From assembly GCA_030694365.1 (NCBI GenBank), contig JAUXYM010000115.1, positions 1 through 42,150 of the forward strand: a DNA stretch of 42,150 nt, written 5' to 3'. Both the position numbers and the translations under genes were made by a program. This stretch comes from Nevskia sp. (lineage in GTDB: Bacteria > Pseudomonadota > Gammaproteobacteria > Nevskiales > Nevskiaceae). Positions 15,121-23,612 of the stretch are shown piece after piece. Below the pieces are notes generated by a model that had not been told where the DNA came from, ran no database searches, and saw only the letters and a program-made list of their open reading frames with translations. The stretch's first letter is position 1, and each line of letters begins with the position of its first letter.

Positions 15121-17465
15121 GTGCCGAAGCCCAGCCCACCGCCCAGCCTGCGGACCAGTCCCCGGACAAGTCGCCCGACAAGTCGCCCGACAAATCGAGG
15201 ATCCCGGAGTTCTACAAGCTGTCGGTCAGCGAACGCGTGCGCCTGATGCGCGAGCGCGGCTGGGTGTCGGAAGCCGACTACCAGCAGATGATCTCCGGCG
15301 ATCACACCTTGTCGCTGCATCGCGCCGACAAGATGATCGAGAACGTCGTCGGCGTGATGGGTCTGCCGGTCGGTCTCGGTCTCAACTTCCTGATCAACGG
15401 CCGTGACTACGTGATTCCGCTGGTGGTCGAGGAACCGTCGATCGTCGCCGCATTGTCGAGTGCCGCGAAGATCGTTCGCGGCCCGGACGGCTCGGGTGGT
15501 TTCACGGCGGAGATGGACGAATCGATGCTGATCGGCCAGATCCAGGTCGTCGACATCCCCAACGTCCCGCGTGCCCAGAGCGCGCTGCTGAAGCGCAAGG
15601 CCGAGCTGCTGAACCTCGCCAATTCGCTGCACCCACAGATGGTGGCGCGCGGTGGCGGTGCCCGCGATGTCGAGATCCATCTGCATCCCCGGCCCGATGG
15701 CCGTGGCGACATGATGATCGTCCACCTCGTCGTCGACACCTGCGATGCGATGGGTGCGAACCTGGTCAACACGATGTGCGAAGGCCTGGCCTCGCTGGTC
15801 GAGTCGATCACCGGCGGCAAGGTGTTCCTGCGCATTCTGTCGAACCTCACCGACCGCGCGCTGGTCCGCGCCAAATGCGTGATTCCGGTCGCGCGCCTCG
15901 CCGGCAAGGGTTTTTCGGGCGAGGAAGTGCGTGACGGCATCGTGCTGGCCACCGATTTCGCCAGCGTCGATCCGTATCGCGCCGCGACTCACAACAAGGG
16001 CGTGATGAACGGCGTCGATGCCGTGGCGCTCGCCACCGGCAACGACTGGCGCGCGATCGAAGCCGGCGCCCATGCCTATGCGGCGCGGTCCGGCCGCTAT
16101 ACCTCGCTGACCCGCTGGTACAAGGGCGACGACGGCGCGCTGGTCGGCGAGATCGAGATTCCGATGAAGGTCGGCACTGTCGGCGGCCCGCTGCAGTCGA
16201 ACCCGACGGTGGCGCTGAACCATCGCCTGCTCGGTGCCACCTCGGCGCGCGAACTGGCGATGGTGATGGGCACCGTCGGGCTGGCGCAGAACTTCTCGGC
16301 CCTGCGCGCGCTGACCACCGAAGGCATCCAGCAGGGTCACATGACCTTGCATGCGCGCTCGGTGGCGCTCGCCGCGGGGGCCTCGCCGGAAATCTTCGAG
16401 ACCGTGGTCGAGCGGCTGATCGAAGGCGGCGACATCAAGATCTGGAAAGCCCAGGAAATCGTCGTCCAGGTCAAGAAAGCCCTGCGCCAGGGCGATAGCG
16501 CCGAAGAGCCGACCTCGAACGCGCCGCGCGCCCAGGGCCACGGCAAGATCATCCTGCTCGGCGAGCATGCAGTGGTCTACGGCAGCCATGCGATTGCCGC
16601 ACCGGTGCCGCTGGCGATCGAAGCCAGCGTTCAGGACGGCGACAGCGGCAGCCTCAATCCCGGCGTTGATCTGATCATCCCGCGCTGGGGTGTCGAGTCC
16701 CGGCTGCACAAGGATCCGGCGCATCGCGATTCGTTCCAGCGCAGCTTGGGCATCGTCTTCGACAAGCTCGGCCTGACCGAGCGCAGCTTGCGCATCGAAG
16801 TGTTCCCCAATGTGCCACGCGGCATGGGCCTGGGCGGCTCGGCGGCGATGGCGGTGGCGGTGATCCGTGCGCTCGACCAGCACTTCAAGCTCGGCCATAC
16901 CGACGACGAGATCAACGCGCTGGCCTTCGAGTGCGAGAAGGTCGCCCATGGCACGCCGAGCGGCATCGACAACACGGTCGCCACCTTCGGCAAGCCGCTG
17001 CTCTACCGCCGCGCCCATGACGGTCGGTCGCTGCTGATGAAGCCGCTGGCGCTGGCCAAGCCGATTCCGCTGGTGGTCGGCATTTCCGGCAAGGAAAGCC
17101 TGACGGCGAAAACCGTCGGCGGCGTCCGTGCCGCCTGGCAGAAGAACCCGGAACTGTACGAAAGCATCTTCCGGCAGATCGACGCGCTGACCCTGCAAGG
17201 GGTCGACGCGGTGCAGAACTATCAGCTCGAGCGCCTCGGCGATCTGATGAATGTCTGCCACGGTCTGCTCAATGCGCTGCGGGTGTCGAGCTGGGAAATC
17301 GAGGAAATGGTGCAGATCTGCCGCGAGCAGGGCGCCCTCGGCGCCAAGCTGACCGGCGGCGGCTGCGGTGGTTCGATCATCGCGCTGGCGCCGGAACATC
17401 CAGAAAAAGTCATCGCTGCGCTGCGTGACGCGGGTTATTCGGGCCTGGAGGTGCGCATTGGGTGA
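15117..17465 (+). CDS. Fused class II HMG-CoA reductase / mevalonate kinase
   Basis: One 782-residue polypeptide carries two consecutive pathway enzymes. Residues about 30-455 are a class II HMG-CoA reductase. They contain ENVVGVMGLPVGLG, the catalytic Glu in VVEEPSIVAA (E105/E106), DAMGANLVNTMCEG, the catalytic Lys in THNKGVMNGVDA (K294), Asp in TGNDWRAIEAG (D310) and His in LHARSVALAAG (H412). After a short polar linker (about 458-473), residues 474-782 form a mevalonate kinase: GHGKIILLGEHAVVYGSHA, the ATP loop PRGMGLGGSAAMA, HGTPSGIDNTVATFG and KLTGGGCGGSIIAL. All key residues of both halves are present. No stop or frameshift separates them. The N terminus carries an SPDK repeat. It overlaps the upstream kinase by ATGA and is 1 base from idi. 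Predicted output is HMG-CoA to mevalonate to mevalonate 5-phosphate in one protein. Confidence 0.95.
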   Translation: MSAEAQPTAQPADQSPDKSPDKSPDKSRIPEFYKLSVSERVRLMRERGWVSEADYQQMISGDHTLSLHRADKMIENVVGVMGLPVGLGLNFLINGRDYVIPLVVEEPSIVAALSSAAKIVRGPDGSGGFTAEMDESMLIGQIQVVDIPNVPRAQSALLKRKAELLNLANSLHPQMVARGGGARDVEIHLHPRPDGRGDMMIVHLVVDTCDAMGANLVNTMCEGLASLVESITGGKVFLRILSNLTDRALVRAKCVIPVARLAGKGFSGEEVRDGIVLATDFASVDPYRAATHNKGVMNGVDAVALATGNDWRAIEAGAHAYAARSGRYTSLTRWYKGDDGALVGEIEIPMKVGTVGGPLQSNPTVALNHRLLGATSARELAMVMGTVGLAQNFSALRALTTEGIQQGHMTLHARSVALAAGASPEIFETVVERLIEGGDIKIWKAQEIVVQVKKALRQGDSAEEPTSNAPRAQGHGKIILLGEHAVVYGSHAIAAPVPLAIEASVQDGDSGSLNPGVDLIIPRWGVESRLHKDPAHRDSFQRSLGIVFDKLGLTERSLRIEVFPNVPRGMGLGGSAAMAVAVIRALDQHFKLGHTDDEINALAFECEKVAHGTPSGIDNTVATFGKPLLYRRAHDGRSLLMKPLALAKPIPLVVGISGKESLTAKTVGGVRAAWQKNPELYESIFRQIDALTLQGVDAVQNYQLERLGDLMNVCHGLLNALRVSSWEIEEMVQICREQGALGAKLTGGGCGGSIIALAPEHPEKVIAALRDAGYSGLEVRIG
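15153..15197 (+). repeat. 12-bp tandem repeat coding SPDK units in the fusion enzyme
   Basis: Roughly four 12-base units, consensus GACAAGTCGCCC, encode DQSPDKSPDKSPDKS at the N terminus. Two central units are identical. The segment precedes the reductase domain and looks like a disordered tail, whose length could vary between strains. Confidence 0.8.
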
Positions 17466-17466
17466 C

Positions 17467-18063
17467 ATGAAGATGAAGGTCGGCGGCGGCGCGCATCAGG
17501 TCGTGTCGTTCGACGACGAACCGCTGATCCTGGTCGACGAGCAGGACAACGAGATCGGCCATCTGCTCAAGGCCGAGGCCCACATGGGCCGCGGCAGCTT
17601 GCATCGCGCGTTCTCGCTGTTCGTGTTCAATGCTGAAGGCGAGTTGCTGCTCCAGCAGCGTGCCGCGGGCAAGCGGCTGTGGGGCCAGTTCTGGTCGAAC
17701 ACCTGCTGCAGTCATCCGCGCCGTGGCGAAACCATGGACATCGCGATCCATCGCCGGCTCAAGGAAGAACTGGGTTTCGAGTGCCCGTTCAAGTTCCTGT
17801 TCAAGTTCCAGTACCAGGCGCAGTTCGACGAAACCGGCGCCGAGCACGAACTTTGCTGGGTTTATGCCGGGCGCAGCGATCGGGTGCCTGCGGTCAACGG
17901 CAACGAGATTTCGGCGGTGCGCTATATCGCCCCCGATGCGCTCGATGCCGAGATCGAGGCCGCGCCGGATCAGTTCACGCCGTGGTTCAAGATCGAATGG
18001 GCGCGCATTCGGGCGCAGCACGCCGAGGTCTACGCGCGGCAGCCGCTGGCGTCTTTGGCATAA
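17467..18063 (+). CDS. idi: Isopentenyl-diphosphate delta-isomerase, type I
   Basis: Interconverts IPP and DMAPP. This step is essential for a mevalonate-only supply, because that route makes only IPP. The 198-residue Nudix protein has the catalytic Cys in WSNTCCSHPRRGE, the Nudix helix RRLKEELGFE, and the Glu-containing HELCWVYAG. It is a metal-dependent type I enzyme, not the flavin type II. ATG 17467 starts 1 base after the fusion gene stop, so the two are surely co-transcribed. The frame is open further upstream within the fusion gene but without family similarity. Confidence 0.95.
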   Translation: MKMKVGGGAHQVVSFDDEPLILVDEQDNEIGHLLKAEAHMGRGSLHRAFSLFVFNAEGELLLQQRAAGKRLWGQFWSNTCCSHPRRGETMDIAIHRRLKEELGFECPFKFLFKFQYQAQFDETGAEHELCWVYAGRSDRVPAVNGNEISAVRYIAPDALDAEIEAAPDQFTPWFKIEWARIRAQHAEVYARQPLASLA

Positions 18064-18120
18064 AATGCCGGATTCAGGGACTGGTCTCGATCAGGCCATT
18101 CCCGCACCCTCTGCAATAGG

Positions 18121-18162
18121 CACCGCCAGTATTCGGCGGTGTCGTCACAGACGCGCCGTCTG
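18121..18162. promoter_or_regulatory. Two hairpins in the hpnH leader
   Basis: CACCGCC/GGCGGTG (18121-18127 with 18135-18141) and CAGACG/CGTCTG (18148-18153 with 18157-18162) lie in the 127-base gap between idi and hpnH. They precede the Shine-Dalgarno GGAGA at 18182. A TAAAAT at 18061-18066 could be a -10 for hpnH. The hairpins could be an attenuator or leader structure that separates isoprenoid from hopanoid expression. Confidence 0.35.
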
Positions 18163-18190
18163 GCGCAGCCACCAGAGTTTTGGAGAACCC

Positions 18191-19327
18191 ATGGGCGTTC
18201 CGCTTATCCAGCAGGTCACCGTCGCACGCTACCTTCTCGGCAAGAAGCTTGCGGGTGTAAAGCGCTATCCGCTGGTGCTGATGCTGGAGCCGTTGTTCCA
18301 GTGCAACCTCGCCTGTGCCGGCTGCGGCAAGATCGATTACGAGAAGGACATCCTGCAGCAGCGAGTCAGCGTCGAGAAAGCGCTGGCTGCCGCCGCCGAA
18401 TGCGGTGCGCCGATGGTTTCGATTCCGGGTGGCGAGCCGCTGATTCACAAGGAAATGCCGCAGATCGTCGCCGGCCTGGTGAAGATGAAGAAATTCGTCT
18501 ACCTGTGCACCAACGCGATCCTGCTGAAGAAGCACATCCACGATTACACGCCGTCGCCGTACCTGACGATGTCGATCCATCTCGACGGCCTGGAAAAGCG
18601 CCACGACGAATCGGTGTGCATGGAAGGTGTGTTCGTCAAAGCGGTCGAAGCGATCAAGCTGTGCGTCGAGCGCGGCTTCCGCGTGACCATCAACTGCACG
18701 CTGTTCTCGGGCGAACCGCCTGCCGAAATCGCCGATTTCTTCGATTACGCGATGACCCTCGGCATCGAAGGCATCACCGTGTCGCCGGGCTACAGCTACC
18801 AGCACGCGCCGCGCCAGGACGTGTTCCTCGGCCGCACCGCGTCGAAGCAGTTGTTCCGCGATGTTTTCCGCATCGGCCGCACGCGCAAGTCGAACTGGAA
18901 GTTCAACCAGTCGCCGATGTTCCTCGACTTCATCGCCGGCAACCAGGCCTACCAGTGCGAGCCCTGGGGCACGGTGACCTACAACGTGTTCGGCTGGCAG
19001 AAGCCCTGTTATCTGCTCGTCGACGAAGGTCATGTCAGCACCTACAAGGAGCTGATGGAAACCACCCAGTGGGAAAACTACGGTGTCGGCAAGAACCCCA
19101 AGTGCGACAACTGCATGGCCCATTGCGGCTTCGAAGGCACGGCCGTCAACGACACCTTCGCCAATCCGCTGAAGGCCGCGCGCGTGGCGCTGTTCGGCCC
19201 GGACATCGATGGCCCGATGGCGCCCGACCTGCCGATTCTTTACGGCAATCGCAGCGATGCAGCAGCGGTGCGGATTCCGGTCAGCGCGATCACCAAGAAG
19301 GCCAAGCCGGCCGCCGAAAAGGCCTAG
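18191..19327 (+). CDS. hpnH: HpnH: adenosylhopane synthase (radical SAM)
   Basis: Attaches the 5'-deoxyadenosyl group of S-adenosylmethionine to hopene, giving adenosylhopane, the first extended C35 hopanoid. The 378-residue protein has the radical SAM cluster motif QCNLACAGCGK (CxxxCxxC) at about residues 36-46, SIPGGEPLIHKE, and a C-terminal cysteine cluster CDNCMAHCGFEG, as in HpnH. ATG 18191 follows GGAGA at good spacing; the longer open frame runs through idi. Its product feeds HpnG, encoded earlier in the locus. Confidence 0.96.
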   Translation: MGVPLIQQVTVARYLLGKKLAGVKRYPLVLMLEPLFQCNLACAGCGKIDYEKDILQQRVSVEKALAAAAECGAPMVSIPGGEPLIHKEMPQIVAGLVKMKKFVYLCTNAILLKKHIHDYTPSPYLTMSIHLDGLEKRHDESVCMEGVFVKAVEAIKLCVERGFRVTINCTLFSGEPPAEIADFFDYAMTLGIEGITVSPGYSYQHAPRQDVFLGRTASKQLFRDVFRIGRTRKSNWKFNQSPMFLDFIAGNQAYQCEPWGTVTYNVFGWQKPCYLLVDEGHVSTYKELMETTQWENYGVGKNPKCDNCMAHCGFEGTAVNDTFANPLKAARVALFGPDIDGPMAPDLPILYGNRSDAAAVRIPVSAITKKAKPAAEKA

Positions 19328-19392
19328 GGTCTGGCATTGGGCTTGGCGGCCGCTGCGATTTCCGCAACCGCCGATCGTCAAAGGTGATCGAG

Positions 19393-20526
19393 ATGGATGC
19401 CGCGTTCTGGTTGGCCGTTCCTGCGGCTGTCATGTGGTTCGGCCTGTGGCTGGCCCCGTGGCGGCCGTGGAGCGTCCGCGAGCAGTTGGCACCGACCGGC
19501 TTCGGCCCGAATCATCAGGGCGGGCCGGGCGACATCGATCAGGTCACCGTGCTGATTCCGGCGCGCAACGAAGCGGAAGTCCTCGAGCGCACGCTCGACA
19601 GCCTGCAGACGCAGGGTTCAGGGCTGAACATCGTGGTCATCGATGACCAGTCCGATGACGGCACCGGCGACATCGCCCGCCGCTATCCAAATGTCGAAGT
19701 GATCATCGGTCAGCCCTTGCCGAAGGGCTGGGCCGGCAAGCTGTGGGCGCTGGAGCAGGGCAAGTCGCGGGTCAAGACTTCGATGACCTTGCTGCTCGAT
19801 GCCGACATCGCGCTCGAACCGGGCCTGCTGGCAGCTCTGCTGGCCCACAAGCGGGCGACCGGCGCGCACTTCGTATCTTTAATGGCCGATCTGCGCCGCA
19901 CTTCGTTCTGGGATCGCCTGCTGCTGCCGGCGTTCGTCTACTACTTCAAGCTGATCTATCCGTTCTCGGTATCGAATTCGCCGTCGAAATGGGTGGCGGC
20001 GGCAGCCGGCGGCTGCGTGCTGGTCGATACGGCAGCGCTTCGCCAGGTCAATGCCTTCGAGTGCCTGAAGGATGCCCTGATCGACGACTGCACGCTGGCG
20101 CGGCATATCAAGGACGGCGGCTACAAGACCTGGATCGGCCTGAGCCGCGGCGTCATTTCGCTGCGCCCCTACGGCACCCTGAAAAGCGTGCATGACATGG
20201 TGGCCCGCTCGGCGTTCACCCAGTTGCGCTACTCGAACCTGCTGCTGCTGCTGGTCACCGTGCTGTTCGCGATGGCCTATTGGCTGCCGCTGGTCGCACT
20301 GGCCAATGGCTCCTGGCTGGCCGCCCTGGCGCTGCTGGCGATGTGCGCGGCCTATGTACCAACCCTGCATTACTACGGCCTGTCGCCGGTCTGGGCGCTG
20401 GCCTCACCTTTGATTGGAGCGCTGTATCTCGGGATGACGTGGAGTTCCGCGATCCGGAGCTGGCGCGGCGTGCGCTCGAAATGGAAAAACCGCACCTACG
20501 AAGTTATGAGTCCACCGAATCAATGA
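19393..20526 (+). CDS. hpnB: HpnB: hopene-associated GT2 glycosyltransferase
   Basis: Membrane GT2 glycosyltransferase of 377 residues. An N-terminal hydrophobic segment (FWLAVPAAVMWFGLWLAPW) leads to LIPARNEAEVLERTL, VVIDDQSDDGTGDIA, the metal motif LLLDADIALEPG and the acid motif ALIDDCTLARHIK. Three or so C-terminal membrane helices follow (LLLLLVTVLFAMAYWLPLV and later). HpnB is defined by linkage to hopanoid genes, and its acceptor has not been established. ATG 19393 is chosen; GTG 19384 is an alternative only three codons upstream. It follows hpnH after 65 bases. Confidence 0.9.
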   Translation: MDAAFWLAVPAAVMWFGLWLAPWRPWSVREQLAPTGFGPNHQGGPGDIDQVTVLIPARNEAEVLERTLDSLQTQGSGLNIVVIDDQSDDGTGDIARRYPNVEVIIGQPLPKGWAGKLWALEQGKSRVKTSMTLLLDADIALEPGLLAALLAHKRATGAHFVSLMADLRRTSFWDRLLLPAFVYYFKLIYPFSVSNSPSKWVAAAAGGCVLVDTAALRQVNAFECLKDALIDDCTLARHIKDGGYKTWIGLSRGVISLRPYGTLKSVHDMVARSAFTQLRYSNLLLLLVTVLFAMAYWLPLVALANGSWLAALALLAMCAAYVPTLHYYGLSPVWALASPLIGALYLGMTWSSAIRSWRGVRSKWKNRTYEVMSPPNQ

Positions 20527-20582
20527 GGTTCCACCCCCTGCTGGACGTACGCCTTGGGCGCACTGCGGCGTCAGAAATGCTC

Positions 20583-20601
20583 GCAATAGAACAACTATTG
20601 C
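20583..20601. promoter_or_regulatory. Small inverted repeat before HMG-CoA synthase
   Basis: GCAATAG-AACAA-CTATTGC is a perfect 7-bp inverted repeat in the 183-base gap after hpnB, in a locally AT-richer stretch. It could be a weak terminator after hpnB or an operator for the synthase gene. Confidence 0.3.
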
Positions 20602-20709
20602 TGTGCTTTCTTCCTTGCATTGCATCCCAATTCGCACGCCCATCAGGGGCGAACTCACAGGTTCGGTGGACTACTGACTGACGTCGGGCAGCAACAACAG
20701 AGAGAAGAC

Positions 20710-22197
20710 ATGAGCAAGGCAGAATTCGGCATCAGTGCCTTCGCGGCCTATGTGCCGCCGTATCGCGTGGACCTGCGCGAATGGTGCGAGTGGACCGGCA
20801 ACAGCTGGGACAAGACCCGCGCGGTGATCGGCGAAAGCTTCCGCGTGCCGGGCGTCGAGGAAGATGTTTACACGATGGCCGCCAATGCGGTGCTGGCGCT
20901 GATCGAACGCAATGACGTCGACCCGACGAAGATCGGCTATCTGGCGCTCGGCACCGAATCGAGCGTCGACAACGCCACCGGTGCGGTGATCGTCCGCGGT
21001 CTGGTCGATCGTGCGCTGGCTGCGAAAGGCAAGCCGCGCATCGCCCGCGACTGCGAGGTGCCGGAGTTCAAGCAGGCCTGTCTTGCCGGCGTCTACGGCA
21101 TCAAGGGCGCGATCCGCTATCTGTCGCACGACGGCTACGACCGCCAGGCGATCGTCGTCGCTGCCGACATCGCCGAGTACGAGCGCGGATCGAGCGGCGA
21201 GCCGACCCAGGGCGCCGGCGCCGTGGCGATGCTGCTGGAGCGCGATCCCAAGATCGTCGCGCTCGATCTGCGCAATGCCGGCAGCGCCTCGACCTTCCGC
21301 GGCCTGGACTTCCGCAAGCCGTTCCAGCGCTACGCCGGCCAGACCACCAGCGTCAGCGGCCGTCTGTCCGACTTCCCGGTGTTCAACGGCAAGTTCTCGA
21401 CCGCCTGCTATGTCGACGAAACGCTGTCGGCGATCGACCAGTTGCTGGCCAAGCGCGGCGGCGCCCACGGCCGCTATTTCCGCGAACTGGAAGCGGTGTT
21501 CATGCACCGGCCTTATCACAAGATGCCGGTCACCGCCTGGGCACTCGGCTATCTGTTCGCACTCGGTGCCGACGGCGCTCTCGGTGCCGAGGAGCTGAAC
21601 GGCTATTGCCTGGCCTCCGGTATCGAGCCGGCCCAGCTCGCCGCCGAAATGGCGGCGGTCAGCACGCGCGCCTTCGAGCCGGACTTCGAAGGCACGGTCG
21701 CCGAACCCTATCCGCTGACCGCCGGGCTGATGAAGGCGTTCCGCGAATCACCGACCTACAAGCTGGTCGTCGACGACAAGATGCGCCTGGGCTCGAAAGC
21801 CATGATGGCGATGGGCAACCTGTATTCGGCAGCACTGCCGGGCTGGCTGGCCGCCGGGCTTGAAGAAGCGGCGACCGCCGGTCGCGATCTCGCCGGCTGC
21901 GAAATCCTGCTGATCGGCTACGGCAGCGGCGACGCCTCCGAAGCGATTCCAGCGCGCATCGTGCCGGGCTGGCAGGCGGCCGCCAGCCGTATCCATCTGG
22001 CCGGCGCGCTCGATGGCACCGTCGCACTGAACGCCGAACAGTACGCGGCGCTGCACGAAGGCCGCCCGGCCCCAGGCATCGCGCCGGCTTGTCGCGGCAT
22101 CCGCATCGACCGCATCGGCGAGCGCCGTAGCGGCGCGCTGCAGGATTTCGGTGTGGCCTACTACAGTCTTCCTCTAGGCTTGCCGCCGACAGGCTGA
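20710..22197 (+). CDS. Hydroxymethylglutaryl-CoA synthase
   Basis: Condenses acetyl-CoA with acetoacetyl-CoA to HMG-CoA, the substrate of the reductase fusion. The thiolase-fold protein of 495 residues is longer than typical bacterial MvaS (about 390). Catalytic residues are in place: Glu in LGTESSVDNA (E83), nucleophilic Cys in FKQACLAGVYGIKGA (C124) and His in MHRPYHKMP (H266). The segment VEEDVYTMAANA is also characteristic. The extra length is mainly in the second half (EELNGYCLASGIEP onward) and the C terminus. ATG 20710 follows AGAGAAG. Functional context (reductase, kinases, decarboxylase and idi nearby) favours the mevalonate role over a polyketide beta-branching role. It is the last gene of the locus and may have its own promoter. 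Confidence 0.9.
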   Translation: MSKAEFGISAFAAYVPPYRVDLREWCEWTGNSWDKTRAVIGESFRVPGVEEDVYTMAANAVLALIERNDVDPTKIGYLALGTESSVDNATGAVIVRGLVDRALAAKGKPRIARDCEVPEFKQACLAGVYGIKGAIRYLSHDGYDRQAIVVAADIAEYERGSSGEPTQGAGAVAMLLERDPKIVALDLRNAGSASTFRGLDFRKPFQRYAGQTTSVSGRLSDFPVFNGKFSTACYVDETLSAIDQLLAKRGGAHGRYFRELEAVFMHRPYHKMPVTAWALGYLFALGADGALGAEELNGYCLASGIEPAQLAAEMAAVSTRAFEPDFEGTVAEPYPLTAGLMKAFRESPTYKLVVDDKMRLGSKAMMAMGNLYSAALPGWLAAGLEEAATAGRDLAGCEILLIGYGSGDASEAIPARIVPGWQAAASRIHLAGALDGTVALNAEQYAALHEGRPAPGIAPACRGIRIDRIGERRSGALQDFGVAYYSLPLGLPPTG

Positions 22198-22237
22198 GAT
22201 TGGTCAGCGCCGGGTCAGCGTTCCCGGACTGGCTGGC

Positions 22238-22255
22238 ACGACGGTTTGATGACAG
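22238..22255 (-). promoter_or_regulatory. Candidate PHO box, minus orientation
   Basis: Read on the minus strand, CTGTCATCAAACCGTCGT has the PHO-box layout of two 7-mers separated by 4 bases. The first 7-mer is a perfect CTGTCAT and the second is degenerate. It lies 55 bases upstream of the better box and could extend PhoB binding. Confidence 0.4.
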
Positions 22256-22309
22256 ATGGCCGCTGCTGGCTCAGGCTTGAACCGGCCGAGCAGGCAAACT
22301 GCGATCACC

Positions 22310-22327
22310 TTGTCATTGAAGCGTCAT
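22310..22327 (+). promoter_or_regulatory. PHO box upstream of pstS
   Basis: TTGTCATTGAAGCGTCAT fits the PhoB-binding consensus of two CTGTCAT-like 7-mers spaced by 4 bases (11-base repeat). It lies about 150 bases before the pstS start in a 281-base gap that otherwise holds no gene. PhoB activation under phosphate starvation is the expected control of pst operons. Confidence 0.7.
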
Positions 22328-22478
22328 CAAACAAGGAAACAATTCCTCGTGCTGCAAACCGGCGATTCGCCGGCCTGACAGATTCTGGCCGGCACCCCCG
22401 TTATCGAGACGGGGCCGTGATGGCCGCAGCGACCCTATCGATTCAAGCCTGATCCCAGGCCGATTCCAGGAGACACCC

Positions 22479-23540
22479 TTGAGATTCATCAATGCAGCTT
22501 CGCTGTGCGTTCTTGCTGCCAGCTTGCTGGCCACCGCCTGCTCCAAGTCCAGCGCGCCTGCGGCCGGCCAGGACATCTCCGGTGCCGGATCGACGTTCTT
22601 CTACCCGATCGCGTCGAAGTGGGCGGACAGCTACAAGAAGGGCACCGGCAGCGGCCTGAACTATCAGTCGATCGGCTCCGGCGGCGGCATCAAGCAGATC
22701 AAGTCCAAGACGGTCACTTTCGGTGCGTCCGACAAGCCTTTGAGCCTGGAAGAGCTGAACGAGGCGGGTCTGATCCAGTTCCCGGCGGTGATTGGCGGCG
22801 TCATTCCGGTCATCAATCTCGAAGGCGTGACCCCGGGCCAGCTGGCGCTGGACGGCAAGACGCTGGCTTCGATCTTCATCGGTGACATCAAGAAGTGGGA
22901 TGACGCCGCGATCAAGGCACTGAACCCGGACGCCAAGCTGCCGGCGGTCGACATCGCCATCGTCCATCGCTCGGATGGTTCGGGCACCACCTTCCTGTTC
23001 ACCGACTACCTGTCGAAGGTCGATGAAAACTGGAAGGCCAAGGTGGGAGCGAACTCGGCCGTCGAATGGCCGGCCGGTATCGGTGCCAAGGGCAACGAAG
23101 GTGTCGCGGGTGTGGTCAAGCAGACGGCGGGTTCGATCGGCTATGTCGAATATGCCTACGCCAAGCAGAACGCGATGGCGCACGTCCGCATGGCCAACAA
23201 GACCGGCAAGGTCGTCGAGCCGGGCATCGAATCGTTCCAGTCCGCCGCCGCCAGTGCCGACTGGGTCAATGCGCCAGGCATGAGCGTGGTACTGACCAAT
23301 GCCGAGGGTGATGCCAGCTGGCCGATCACCGGCGTGGTGTTCGTGCTGGTCCACAAGCGGCCGGAAAAGCCAGCCGAACTCGCTTCGGCGCTGAAGTTCT
23401 TCGACTGGACCTTCACCAACGGTGCCGCCGAAGCGAAGGCTCTGGATTACGTGCCGATGCCGGACGCGGTGGTGGCCCTGGTGCGGCAGTCCTGGAAGGA
23501 CAATATCAAGGACGCCGCTGGCCAGCCGCTGTATCGCTGA
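22479..23540 (+). CDS. pstS: Phosphate ABC transporter, substrate-binding lipoprotein PstS
   Basis: Periplasmic high-affinity phosphate-binding protein of 353 residues. The signal peptide ends in a lipobox-like LLATAC, so the mature protein is probably lipid-anchored at that Cys. Phosphate-contact segments are ISGAGSTFFYPI, IGSGGGIKQI, FGASDKPLS, and HRSDGSGTTFLFTDYLS. TTG 22479 is the start, supported by CCAGGAGAC just upstream; an ATG nearby is out of frame. It heads pstS-pstC-pstA-pstB behind a PHO box. Confidence 0.95.
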   Translation: MRFINAASLCVLAASLLATACSKSSAPAAGQDISGAGSTFFYPIASKWADSYKKGTGSGLNYQSIGSGGGIKQIKSKTVTFGASDKPLSLEELNEAGLIQFPAVIGGVIPVINLEGVTPGQLALDGKTLASIFIGDIKKWDDAAIKALNPDAKLPAVDIAIVHRSDGSGTTFLFTDYLSKVDENWKAKVGANSAVEWPAGIGAKGNEGVAGVVKQTAGSIGYVEYAYAKQNAMAHVRMANKTGKVVEPGIESFQSAAASADWVNAPGMSVVLTNAEGDASWPITGVVFVLVHKRPEKPAELASALKFFDWTFTNGAAEAKALDYVPMPDAVVALVRQSWKDNIKDAAGQPLYR

Positions 23541-23612
23541 ACCGTTCGGGTTCCCAAGGGAGGTCGGTGTGAACCGGCCTCCTCACTTGTGTAAAGTCTG
23601 CCGGAATTCCCC

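Noticed and set aside
15153-15197. Tandem 12-mers as a CRISPR or VNTR locus
   Set aside because: The units are short, lack spacers and encode an in-frame SPDK tail, so they are simply coding repeats.
14949-17468. 839-codon open frame on the minus strand opposite the phosphomevalonate kinase 3' end and the fusion gene
   Set aside because: Its sequence is His/Arg/Gln-rich with no family motif, and the plus strand holds complete enzymes. It is the usual antisense frame of GC-rich DNA.
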